From contig CAIQFD010000061.1 in the NCBI GenBank assembly GCA_903870995.1, forward strand, positions 1 through 64,000: a stretch of 64,000 nucleotides of DNA, in the 5' to 3' direction. Below the pieces are notes generated by a model, which was not told where the DNA came from, ran no database searches, and saw only the letters and a program-made list of their open reading frames with translations. The position numbers and the translations under genes were made by a program. Shown here piece by piece: positions 50,862 to 59,885 of this stretch; positions within the stretch are counted from its first letter, which is position 1, and each line of letters starts with the position of its first letter. Source of the stretch: an uncultured Methylophilaceae bacterium. Lineage in GTDB: Bacteria > Pseudomonadota > Gammaproteobacteria > Burkholderiales > Methylophilaceae.

Positions 50862-52033
50862 CTTAATGCGCGCTTAAGCTTATCAAGCGCAATCAGAACG
50901 TTCTCTTGCCTTGTACCAATATTCATCCGCATAAAACCACTTCCACCCCTGCCAAACATCGCACCTGGCGACAAAGCCAGCTTCGCCTGGTCAAGAAACA
51001 AATGCTGAAGCGCTTCATCGCTAAGCTCTAGCTGACGACAATCCAGCCACAGCAAATACGTCCCTTGTGCAGGAACAACCTTAACGCTAGGCAAATATTC
51101 TTTAGCATAAGCCATCACCATCTCGCGCGTTTCATGCAGATAAGCAAGCAAAGCATTCAACCAATCATGCCCATGACGATAAGCCGCCTCAAAAGCCACT
51201 AAACTAAATGGATTAGTGACGGACACCCCTGTTGCGGCCAAGTGAGACTGAATCACTTTGCGATGCGCTTCGTGAGGAACAATCAAAGCTGACAGTCCAA
51301 GCCCGGGGATATTAAAAGTCTTACTAGGCGCCAAAGCGGTAATCACCGTATCTTGTTCAATATCTAATGCGCCGAGCACATGATGATTGGCATCGGGATA
51401 CACCAAATCCGCATGAATTTCATCCGCCAAAATAATGAGCGCATGTTGTTTTGCAATGGTTAACAGCTTCTGCAACTCAGGTTTTGTCCAAACACGACCA
51501 ACAGGATTGTGCGGTGAGCAGAGTAATAAAATCTTAGCCTGTTTTGCGCACGCTTCGAAGTGCGCAAAATCTATTTCATAGGTTGAGTTACCAAAAGTAT
51601 CGAGGGTTAACACAAGCGGATTTTCAAGCAAACGCCTGCCCGTATTATTCGCGACTGACAAAAATGGAAAATACACGGGTGGCTGAACGATGACACCATC
51701 ATCTTGATTGGTCAGTGCCGCTACGACCAAACTTAAAGATGGCACAACCCCTGGCGTCAGCACTATCCACTCACGCTTAACTTCCCAGCCGTGCTTAACG
51801 CCCAACCAATCAATCAGCGCCTCATAAAGCGACTCTGGCGCCATGCTATACCCATAAATCGGATGTTCAGCCCTCGCCTTTAATGCCTGTATAACGGCAT
51901 CGGGTGCGGCAAAGTCCATGTCAGCCACCCACAAAGGCTGAATATCTGTTCTGCCAAATGTTTGCTGCAAGCCGTCATATTTAAGCGACAACGTACCCTG
52001 ACGATTGATAATTTGATCGAACTGCTTGGTCAC
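50858..52033 (-). CDS. PLP-dependent C-S lyase (MalY/PatB family), candidate OvoB
   Basis: CSPHNPVGRVW, APSKTFNIPGLGLS; overlaps the OvoA gene by 4 nt (ATGA). Confidence 0.9.
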   Translation of the reverse strand: MTKQFDQIINRQGTLSLKYDGLQQTFGRTDIQPLWVADMDFAAPDAVIQALKARAEHPIYGYSMAPESLYEALIDWLGVKHGWEVKREWIVLTPGVVPSLSLVVAALTNQDDGVIVQPPVYFPFLSVANNTGRRLLENPLVLTLDTFGNSTYEIDFAHFEACAKQAKILLLCSPHNPVGRVWTKPELQKLLTIAKQHALIILADEIHADLVYPDANHHVLGALDIEQDTVITALAPSKTFNIPGLGLSALIVPHEAHRKVIQSHLAATGVSVTNPFSLVAFEAAYRHGHDWLNALLAYLHETREMVMAYAKEYLPSVKVVPAQGTYLLWLDCRQLELSDEALQHLFLDQAKLALSPGAMFGRGGSGFMRMNIGTRQENVLIALDKLKRALS

Positions 52034-54135
52034 CGAATACGCTTCCAGAAAGTCACTTCAGACAAGGTATGCTGAAATTTATGTTGGGTTTCGCGAATCA
52101 CAAAAGGCACCTTCAATGGCTGTTTTAGAAGTTCAAAGTGTTGCCCTAGCAATTCCTTTAGGCCATCAAGCGTGGTGACATTTTCGCCATCCCGTTTAAA
52201 GCCACCAATCCACTCTTCACGTGGGGTATGTTCTTCAAGCCATGTATAAGGCGAGGTAATCATTAACACACCGCCAATATTCAATCTTTCATGAATAGCA
52301 TTCAAGAAATGGCGCGGACTATATAAGCGGTCAATTAAATTCGCCGCTAAAATCAAATCATACCCCGTAAAGTTAGGCTTAAGATTACAAGCATCACCCT
52401 GCCAAAAATCAACTTTGTTGGCTGCGCCTTCTAAGCCTAAGTCAGCTAAAGTTCGCTCTTGATAGTTCACTAAATCACCTTCGGTCGCCATGGTGTAGCG
52501 TAAAACACCCTGCTGAGCGAGCTTGAGCGCTAAACCAATAAATCTAGCTGAAAAATCAATGCCCGTGACGTGGTCAAAATGTTTCGCCAATTCAAACGTC
52601 GCACGTCCGGTCGCACAGCCCAAATCAAGTGCCGTTCTCATGGGCTGACCTTGCATCACTTCAATGGCTAGATCGCTCAAGGCTTTAGGAAAATTAGGGA
52701 CGCCGTAGTAGCTATCCCCATAATGAAACTCAGCATACTCCGAAAGCTGCTTATCATCTTCGTAATGAGATGAATGGTCTTCAATAGGTGTGTCAGTCAC
52801 GATATAACGAAACCCCGCATGTTGAAAAAAGTGTCGACGAAACGCATAGCGTGCGCTTTTCAAGGCTTCATTGCCCGTCGCGATCCACGACCCACCTTTA
52901 ATTAAATTATGACGCCCATCATACGTTGGCGTCGTGAAGTCATCATATATCGGATGCACTTTAAAACCGTCAAAAGGAAAAATCGGCGTTTCAGTCCATT
53001 GCCACACATTACCTACCACATCAAACAGCTCACCGTGCGCAAACATATTCACGGGACAAGACGAAGCGTAATGGTCAAAATGTAAATTGGCGTGGTCACT
53101 ATTAAAAACAGCCTTGTCAGACAAACCTGACGCTTCATAAAGGCTATACCACTCCGCTTCAGTTGGCATCCTCACAGTAGCGCCTAATTGTTCGGTTTTC
53201 CAATTGCAAAAAGCCTTTGCCTCATGATAATTCACTTCGGCAGGCCAACTCCAAGGCATGGTGATTTCTTCTGCCATCACCCTTAATTTCCATTCACTAC
53301 CCTGCTTCATCCAAAAAGCGGGATGCGTCGCGTTGGCATACTTTTTCCATGAAAGCCCCTCTTCCAGCCAATAATCATCATTGGCATAGCCACCTGCCTC
53401 AACAAAGCCAAGAAACTCGGCATTAGAAGTAAGGTATTTAGCAGCTTGAAATGCTGGGCAATGTTTATCGAAAGCCCCATATTCGTTATCCCAGCCATAG
53501 GTAGCATCTTGCTTACCGATTTTTACATCGTGCGCTTGGATATTAACCAAAGTATTGAGTGGCGCTGGCGACTGTTGCTCAGCACAAATCTCCCAATTAG
53601 CAGAATGCTGCACGTACTTTAATGCATGCTGACGAATCAGCACTGAGCTTGTTTCTAAGTGAATTCGTTCATGCTCAATGCCCATCAAAATAACCCACCA
53701 AGGGCTTTCCCAATCGATAGGCAAATTAAGTGGTAATTCAGAAATTAACCTATCCACCACTTGGCGAACTTTAGCGCGATAAGATTTGACCTCTTCAACA
53801 TTAGGCCAATCATAGTTTTGATCGTTAACATCATCCCAACCCATCTCATCCACACCCACCGCAAACATAGACTCAAACTTCGGATTCACGCGCTTAGTAA
53901 TGAGCCCAGAGAGGATGAGTTTATTGATAAAGAAGGTATTAGTATGGCCGTAATAAAAAATGAGCGGATGGCGCAGGCTAATGGGCTTAACAAAATAAGC
54001 CTCATCCGATGCTAAACACTCAAACAGACTTTCATACAAGTCTGCTGTTTGATGAAAGGAGGCTCTGATTTCCTCCCTCAAGGTTTCTGGTGATTTATTA
54101 CTTAACTGAATACTGCGATTTAAAATTGGGTCCAT
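52030..54135 (-). CDS. ovoA: 5-histidylcysteine sulfoxide synthase/SAM methyltransferase OvoA
   Basis: DinB-like/FGE-sulfatase domains, Fe motif EHERIHLET, WQWTETP, C-terminal methyltransferase ALDLGCATGRATFELA. Confidence 0.92.
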   Translation of the reverse strand: MDPILNRSIQLSNKSPETLREEIRASFHQTADLYESLFECLASDEAYFVKPISLRHPLIFYYGHTNTFFINKLILSGLITKRVNPKFESMFAVGVDEMGWDDVNDQNYDWPNVEEVKSYRAKVRQVVDRLISELPLNLPIDWESPWWVILMGIEHERIHLETSSVLIRQHALKYVQHSANWEICAEQQSPAPLNTLVNIQAHDVKIGKQDATYGWDNEYGAFDKHCPAFQAAKYLTSNAEFLGFVEAGGYANDDYWLEEGLSWKKYANATHPAFWMKQGSEWKLRVMAEEITMPWSWPAEVNYHEAKAFCNWKTEQLGATVRMPTEAEWYSLYEASGLSDKAVFNSDHANLHFDHYASSCPVNMFAHGELFDVVGNVWQWTETPIFPFDGFKVHPIYDDFTTPTYDGRHNLIKGGSWIATGNEALKSARYAFRRHFFQHAGFRYIVTDTPIEDHSSHYEDDKQLSEYAEFHYGDSYYGVPNFPKALSDLAIEVMQGQPMRTALDLGCATGRATFELAKHFDHVTGIDFSARFIGLALKLAQQGVLRYTMATEGDLVNYQERTLADLGLEGAANKVDFWQGDACNLKPNFTGYDLILAANLIDRLYSPRHFLNAIHERLNIGGVLMITSPYTWLEEHTPREEWIGGFKRDGENVTTLDGLKELLGQHFELLKQPLKVPFVIRETQHKFQHTLSEVTFWKRIR

Positions 54136-54219
54136 ACATCCATCAATAAAAATTTGTTAAAAACAGCGCTACATCAAAAGCGCTCAAAGCGTTGTTATTG
54201 CCCCTACATTGACAATCAC

Positions 54220-56034
54220 TTAACTAGAAACGTTCTGAGATTGTTGTACACGCCACATTTCAGCATAGCGCTGCCCCAGTGCAAGCAGTGATTCATGCGT
54301 TCCACGCTCTATAATCGCACCCTCCTCCATCACCAAAATTTGGTGCGCATGCGTAATCGTTGAAAGTCGATGCGCAATTATCAGGGTGGATCGATTGCGT
54401 GCTAAATCATTGAGTTCGTTTTGGATGGAGCGTTCTGTTTCAGAATCTAGCGCAGAGGTCGCCTCATCAAATATCAGTAACGCTGGATGTTTGAGTAACG
54501 TTCTTGCAATGGCAACCCGCTGTTTTTCACCGCCAGAGAGCTTGAGGCCTCGCTCACCTACCGCACTTTGATAGCCATCAGGCAGTCGCTCAATAAAGTC
54601 ATGAATTTGCGATGACTTTGCTGCAGACTCAATTTCTGATTGCGTTGCACCAGGTTTTCCATAAGCAATGTTATAGCCTATGGTGTCGTTAAATAGCACG
54701 GTGTCCTGCGGCACAATACCTACCACTTGGCGCAGACTTGCTTGCTGAACATCTTGAATATTCTGACCATCAAACAAAATAGCGCCCTTTTGCACATCGT
54801 AAAACCTAAACAAAAGGCGAGACAAAGTGCTTTTCCCAGCACCGCTATGCCCTACCACCGCAGTGGTTTGACCTGGTAAAATTTCAAAAGAGACTTGGTT
54901 TAATATTTGACGGTTCGCCTCATAGTGAAAAGAAACATCTTTAAAAATCACATGTGGGCCAAGTTCAGGCGACTTGATTGTGAGTGGGAAAGCATCTGGC
55001 TTATCTGCCACCTCTTGATGCGCGTCAAGCAAAGCAAACATCCGGTCAATATCTGCCAGCGATTGCTTCATTTCTCGGTAAAGCACCCCCAAAAAATTAA
55101 GCGGAATATAAAGCTGTATCATCAGCACGTTGACTAGGACCAAATCACCAATTGTCATGGCGCCCTTCGCCACCCCTGAGCTTGCTAAGCCAAGAATACA
55201 AATCAAACCAATGCCAATAATCGTTTGTTGGCCAAAGTTTAAGAGCGCTAAAGATTTTTGTGATTTGACTGCAGCTTGTGCATACTTTTTCAGATTCTCA
55301 TCGTAACGAAGCGCTTCGTATTGTTCGTTGCCAAAATACTTCACGGTCTCAAAGTTAATCAAAGAATCAACAGCCCGTTGATTGGCCTTGGAGTCCAAAT
55401 CATTCATTTGACGTCTAAAGTTTGTGCGCCACTCCGTCACCACAATGGTAAACACGATATAGCAAGTCAGCGCGATCAAGGTAATCACAACAAACCAAAG
55501 GTTATACACAAAGAAGAAATAGCCCAGCACCATTAAAAGCTCAATCAGCGTCGGAATAATGCTGTAAAGCGAATAAGAAATAAGCGATTGAATACCGCGT
55601 GTGCCTCGCTCAATATCGCGTGTCATGCCACCTGTTTGGCGCGACAAGTGAAAGCGAAGCGATAACGCATGCACATAGTTAAACACCTGCAAACCTACTT
55701 TTCTGACCGCGCTTTCGGTCACCTTGGCAAAAATCAGTTCTCTTAACTCCCCAAACAAAGAGGCAGATAAGCGCAACAAGCCATAAGCTAAAATCAAAGT
55801 GACTGGCACCACAACTAGCGCCTGAGCGCCTGTCATACTAAGCGTATCCACAATTTTCTTGAGCACAATCGGCACACCGAGATTGGCGACCTTAGCCGCC
55901 ACCAAACACAAGAGCGTGATAATCACCCTAAACTTAAACTGCCAAATATAGGGCATCAGGTTTTTAATCACATGCCAATCACTATGTTGACGGGCTTTGG
56001 CGAGAGGATTTGTTTCAGAGTTTATATGGCGCAT
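54220..56034 (-). CDS. ATM1/HMT1-type ABC exporter (fused TMD-NBD)
   Basis: VGHSGAGKSTLSRLLFRFYD, LSGGEKQRVAIARTLLKHPALLIFDEATSALD; ATM1-like TMD. Confidence 0.92.
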   Translation of the reverse strand: MRHINSETNPLAKARQHSDWHVIKNLMPYIWQFKFRVIITLLCLVAAKVANLGVPIVLKKIVDTLSMTGAQALVVVPVTLILAYGLLRLSASLFGELRELIFAKVTESAVRKVGLQVFNYVHALSLRFHLSRQTGGMTRDIERGTRGIQSLISYSLYSIIPTLIELLMVLGYFFFVYNLWFVVITLIALTCYIVFTIVVTEWRTNFRRQMNDLDSKANQRAVDSLINFETVKYFGNEQYEALRYDENLKKYAQAAVKSQKSLALLNFGQQTIIGIGLICILGLASSGVAKGAMTIGDLVLVNVLMIQLYIPLNFLGVLYREMKQSLADIDRMFALLDAHQEVADKPDAFPLTIKSPELGPHVIFKDVSFHYEANRQILNQVSFEILPGQTTAVVGHSGAGKSTLSRLLFRFYDVQKGAILFDGQNIQDVQQASLRQVVGIVPQDTVLFNDTIGYNIAYGKPGATQSEIESAAKSSQIHDFIERLPDGYQSAVGERGLKLSGGEKQRVAIARTLLKHPALLIFDEATSALDSETERSIQNELNDLARNRSTLIIAHRLSTITHAHQILVMEEGAIIERGTHESLLALGQRYAEMWRVQQSQNVSS

Positions 56035-56232
56035 AACTTGAGTATTGAATTAAGACCTTATTGAACACATGGCATTAAGCGCATGTAGAGTGCATCAGTT
56101 AAATTTCGAACCATATAATATAGTGTATTTCTTACAAATAACATTTGTATCAATTAAAAAATAAGTCGACATTTTTTACGCTTTCTTATTGACCAAAAGG
56201 CTACAAGTCATTATTATCACGCCTTCACCGAT

Positions 56233-56308
56233 TCCTCAATAGCTCAGTTGGTAGAGCGCCGGACTGTTAATCCGTAGGTCCCTGGTTCGAGCCCAGGTTG
56301 AGGAGCCA
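56233..56308 (+). tRNA. tRNA-Asn (anticodon GTT), CCA encoded
   Basis: TCCTCAA/TTGAGGA acceptor, AGCTCAGTTGGTAGAGC D-arm, CGGACTGTTAATCCG anticodon arm. Confidence 0.97.
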
Positions 56309-56317
56309 AATACTAAA

Positions 56318-56349
56318 AGAGCCGCTAAAATTTAGCGGCTCTTTTTTTC
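56318..56349 (+). terminator. Intrinsic terminator after tRNA-Asn
   Basis: AGAGCCGCTAAA-a-TTTAGCGGCTCT + T-run. Confidence 0.88.
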
Positions 56350-56378
56350 ATTTTTTCGTACGGTTTAATGTATTCAAT

Positions 56379-57161
56379 CTAAGCGGTCATTTGCCAAAGA
56401 TAACTATCCATACACAGAATATCGTAAGCAACCCCGCCATCAATCACTTCGAGCACCTCATCTGGCGAACGACTACCTAATGCCACAAACAACGGTAAAA
56501 AATGTTCATCAGTCGGGTGTGCCAGCGCCGCATCAGGCGCAAGTTTTCGATAATCCAATAAGTCTTCTATTCTAGCCTCCAAAATAGCTTGCCTTACCCA
56601 ATCACCAAACTGCGCGACGTAAGACAAATCCACATCACCTCGCATTAAATGCCCTAGGTTATGCGTAATGCCGCCCGTACCAAGGATTAATACACCCAGC
56701 GCTTTTAGTGGCGCAAGCAACTGCCCTAAAGCATAAGCCGTTTGAGGAGTTGCAACATATGGTAAGGATATTTGGAATGCAGGTATATTCGCCTTGGGGA
56801 ACAAATGCATTAAAGGCGTCCAAGCACCGTGGTCTAAACCGCGGCTTGAATTAAGCGCACAACTTAAGCCAGCCGCTTTTAATAAGCTAGCCGCTTCACT
56901 TGCCAATTCAAGATGCCCTTGCACATGATATTGCAATGCATAAAGCTCAGCAGGGAAACCATAAAAGTCATGAATCGTTTCAGGCTGAGCCGTTGTCATG
57001 ACTTCTAGCTGGTTAGTTTGCCAATGTGGCGAAACCACCAAAACAGCTTTGATATCATGTAGCGCTGCACCAAGCACAGCGAGTCTATCGACCAAAAACC
57101 CAGACTCTAACGCAAAGGTCGGCGCGCCGTGCGAAATAAATAATGAAGGTGCTGTTTGCAT
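56379..57161 (-). CDS. DODA-type extradiol ring-opening dioxygenase (LigB/YgiD family)
   Basis: SLFISHGAPTFALE, VVSPHWQT, RGLDHGAWTPL, HPTDEHFLPLFVALG. Confidence 0.93.
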   Translation of the reverse strand: MQTAPSLFISHGAPTFALESGFLVDRLAVLGAALHDIKAVLVVSPHWQTNQLEVMTTAQPETIHDFYGFPAELYALQYHVQGHLELASEAASLLKAAGLSCALNSSRGLDHGAWTPLMHLFPKANIPAFQISLPYVATPQTAYALGQLLAPLKALGVLILGTGGITHNLGHLMRGDVDLSYVAQFGDWVRQAILEARIEDLLDYRKLAPDAALAHPTDEHFLPLFVALGSRSPDEVLEVIDGGVAYDILCMDSYLWQMTA

Positions 57162-57259
57162 GGCTATCCTAAAACATTAAGCTATTGGCAAGCATAGTAA
57201 CAAAATACCTGCCCAACTCACCGTATAATTGTCCCACCCACTATCCAAAATTAGCCTAG

Positions 57260-57490
57260 ATGACAACACCTAACCAAGCCAACAACCCACTCCATGGCAT
57301 CACGCTAGAAGCCATTGTTAGCGCGCTATTTGAGCATTACGGCTGGGATGGTCTCGCTGACCACATCCCCGTCAATTGTTTTATTAACGACCCCAGCATT
57401 AAATCCAGCCTCAAATTTCTCCGCAAAACCCCATGGGCAAGAGATAAAGTAGAAGCATTGTATTTAGCGATGATACGAAGAAAATCGTAA
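57260..57490 (+). CDS. VF530-like DNA-binding family protein (DUF2132)
   Basis: 76 aa [58 protein letters not shown]. Confidence 0.88.
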   Translation: MTTPNQANNPLHGITLEAIVSALFEHYGWDGLADHIPVNCFINDPSIKSSLKFLRKTPWARDKVEALYLAMIRRKS

Positions 57491-57545
57491 GCCGATTATT
57501 TTATTGCTATGATGCTCTACGCATCACCCACCCAAGAAAGCTCTT

Positions 57546-58166
57546 ATGAACGACCGTATCCACAACTTACTGGCACAGTTAGAATCCGCTGAAAAAGAGC
57601 TAGAAAAGGCGCTACAAGAGCACCAGGTGCATCTTAACTTTAGCATTAAGGGCAAGCGCGTTGAGTTTGAGCAGTCGGTTAAAGAGGCACACAAACAGGT
57701 GAAAATCGGGCTGATTAAATGGCTAGGCAATCGCCCGATTAACTTACTCACCGCACCGATTATTTATGGCATGGTTTTTCCGATGTTGTTACTAGATGCC
57801 TGCATTAGTATTTACCAAGCCATTTGCTTCCCTATCTACAAAATCCCTAAAGTCAAACGTGACGATTACATTATTTTTGACCGTCATCACTTAAGTTATC
57901 TCAATTTCATTGAGAAAAGCCATTGTATGTATTGCACTTATGCCAACGGCTTACTGGCTTATGCGACTGAGATTATTGGGAGGACAGAGCAATATTTTTG
58001 CCCGATCAAGCATGCCAGAAAAATGATGGGGCGACATGCGCGCTATGCTAGCTTTCTAGAATATGGCGATGCGACAGATTACCAAACCAAGCTTGAACAA
58101 TTTAGAACAGACTTAGCCAAAGAGCTAAAAGCAAAAGATAGAGAAGTTTGCGATGGAAAAGGCTGA
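57546..58166 (+). CDS. Uncharacterised protein with coiled-coil N-terminus, hydrophobic centre and Cys/His-rich C-terminus
   Basis: 206 aa; HCMYCTYANGLLAYATEIIG...QYFCPIKHARKMMGRHARY; function not recognised. Confidence 0.8.
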   Translation: MNDRIHNLLAQLESAEKELEKALQEHQVHLNFSIKGKRVEFEQSVKEAHKQVKIGLIKWLGNRPINLLTAPIIYGMVFPMLLLDACISIYQAICFPIYKIPKVKRDDYIIFDRHHLSYLNFIEKSHCMYCTYANGLLAYATEIIGRTEQYFCPIKHARKMMGRHARYASFLEYGDATDYQTKLEQFRTDLAKELKAKDREVCDGKG

Positions 58167-58629
58167 AAAAGCCAACATTCCCAGGGGCACCATAAAAGCG
58201 CTTTCGCTTAAACAGCCTTATGCTTGGCTGATAGCCAATGGATATTTATTAGTAGATGACCGCACTTGGGGCACTGGCTATCGCGGATCGATGCTGATTC
58301 ATGCCAGTAAGGGCATTTATCAAGAATATTACGACTACTTAGTCGCCAACACAGACATTCCCTTACCCGACAAAGATAAGTTGGGTTATGGCGGCGTGGT
58401 GGGCATTGCTAAATTGATACTGTGCGCTCGTCCTGATGAAGCACCATCAACGCTAACGAGAGAACAGCGAACACATTTTAGTGGCGTACCACGCGACGGC
58501 TTTGGATTCTTATTTGAAAACGCGAAGCCATTACCGCTGCTGCCCTGCCCTGGCAAACTTGGGATTTTTGAGATTGATATGGATGCACTATTAAATGCGC
58601 CGCCGCCAGCACAAAGTGAATTATTCTAA
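58153..58629 (+). CDS. ASCH domain-containing protein
   Basis: IKALSLKQPYAWLIANGYLLVDDRTWGTGYRGSMLIHASK. Confidence 0.88.
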   Translation: MEKAEKANIPRGTIKALSLKQPYAWLIANGYLLVDDRTWGTGYRGSMLIHASKGIYQEYYDYLVANTDIPLPDKDKLGYGGVVGIAKLILCARPDEAPSTLTREQRTHFSGVPRDGFGFLFENAKPLPLLPCPGKLGIFEIDMDALLNAPPPAQSELF

Positions 58630-58651
58630 GCCAGCAACTTTTTAATAGTTT

Positions 58652-59773
58652 TCATCGCACCGAACGGTAAAGATGCGTGCCCTCGCGTTTTGTGAGAACG
58701 AGTTGCCACAACTGACCTTGGCGGGCACGAAAGAAACCTGCGCAGCAAAGTAGATAATACTTCCACATGCGATAGAATCTGTCGCCATAACGATCTCTCA
58801 ACTTTAGCCAAGCACAATCAAAGTTATTCCACCAAGCCATCAGCGTTCGATCATAATCCTCACCAAAGCTATGCCAATCAGCGATCAGGAATTTATTCTC
58901 TATTGCATGAGTAAGCTGTCGAGCAGATGGTAGCTTCCCATTAGGAAAAATATAACGATCTATCCAAGCATCCGTATGAGAAGTGGTGTTGTGATGACCA
59001 ATGGTGTGGAGTAAGAATAGACCTTCATCCGCCAAAGCCTCTCTTACAATATCAAAATATATTGTGTAGTTCTTTGGGCCCACATGTTCAAACATTCCAA
59101 CAGAAACAATTTTGTCGTACTTTCCAGAGATGTCACGATAATCCATCAACTCGATTTTCACTGGCAAGCCTTCACAGCGCTTTTCAGCTAATTTCCTCTG
59201 CTCTTTTGAAACCGTCAGACCAACCACTTCGACCCCATAATTTTTCGCAGCGAAATGTGCTAACCCGCCCCATCCACAACCAATTTCGAGCAGACGTTCG
59301 TCTGGCTTTAACTGTAACTTACGACAAATTAGATCCAATTTGTCATGCTGCGCTTTTTCTAAGTGATCAGCATCTTTCCAATAAGCACAGGAATAGCTCA
59401 TTGAAGAATCAAGCATGGCTTCAAAAATGTCATTTCCGATATCGTAATGTTGCTCCGCGACATGAAAGGCGCGGCGGTAAGACTGAAGATTAAAGAGTCG
59501 ATGGCGTAAGACCTGGCCCAATAACTTTGCTCTCGTCCATCCAACTAATCGAGTATCAATATCAATACGTAATAAACGGTTGAAAGTTTCATCCAGCTGC
59601 GCTGAATCCCACATGCCATCCATATAGGCATGACCTAGACCAAGAGAACCATGTGCCAACATTTCCTGATAGACCTTAGGATCGTGCACTTGAATATCCC
59701 ACGGGTTTGATCCATTAAAGTTAATCCCCGCTTGAAAAAACAAGTCTTTGATAATCTTAGGTGTTTCAGTCAT
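58652..59773 (-). CDS. cfa: Cyclopropane-fatty-acyl-phospholipid synthase
   Basis: VAEQHYDIGNDIFEAMLDSSMSYSCAYW, LLEIGCGWGGLAHFAA, VSVGMFEHVGPKNY. Confidence 0.95.
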   Translation of the reverse strand: MTETPKIIKDLFFQAGINFNGSNPWDIQVHDPKVYQEMLAHGSLGLGHAYMDGMWDSAQLDETFNRLLRIDIDTRLVGWTRAKLLGQVLRHRLFNLQSYRRAFHVAEQHYDIGNDIFEAMLDSSMSYSCAYWKDADHLEKAQHDKLDLICRKLQLKPDERLLEIGCGWGGLAHFAAKNYGVEVVGLTVSKEQRKLAEKRCEGLPVKIELMDYRDISGKYDKIVSVGMFEHVGPKNYTIYFDIVREALADEGLFLLHTIGHHNTTSHTDAWIDRYIFPNGKLPSARQLTHAIENKFLIADWHSFGEDYDRTLMAWWNNFDCAWLKLRDRYGDRFYRMWKYYLLCCAGFFRARQGQLWQLVLTKREGTHLYRSVR

Positions 59774-59885
59774 GTTAGATACCCCATGAAAGTTTAACCA
59801 ATTGAATCATTACTTACAAAACACACGTCAATCTTAAAATAGTTGACGGAGGATGCAAAGGATGTCGCTAATATGCGTTAATTTC

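Noticed and set aside
56233-56308. tRNA-Asn as a genomic-island attachment site
   Set aside because: No integrase and no duplicated tRNA 3' end found in the following sequence; followed directly by a terminator and ordinary genes.
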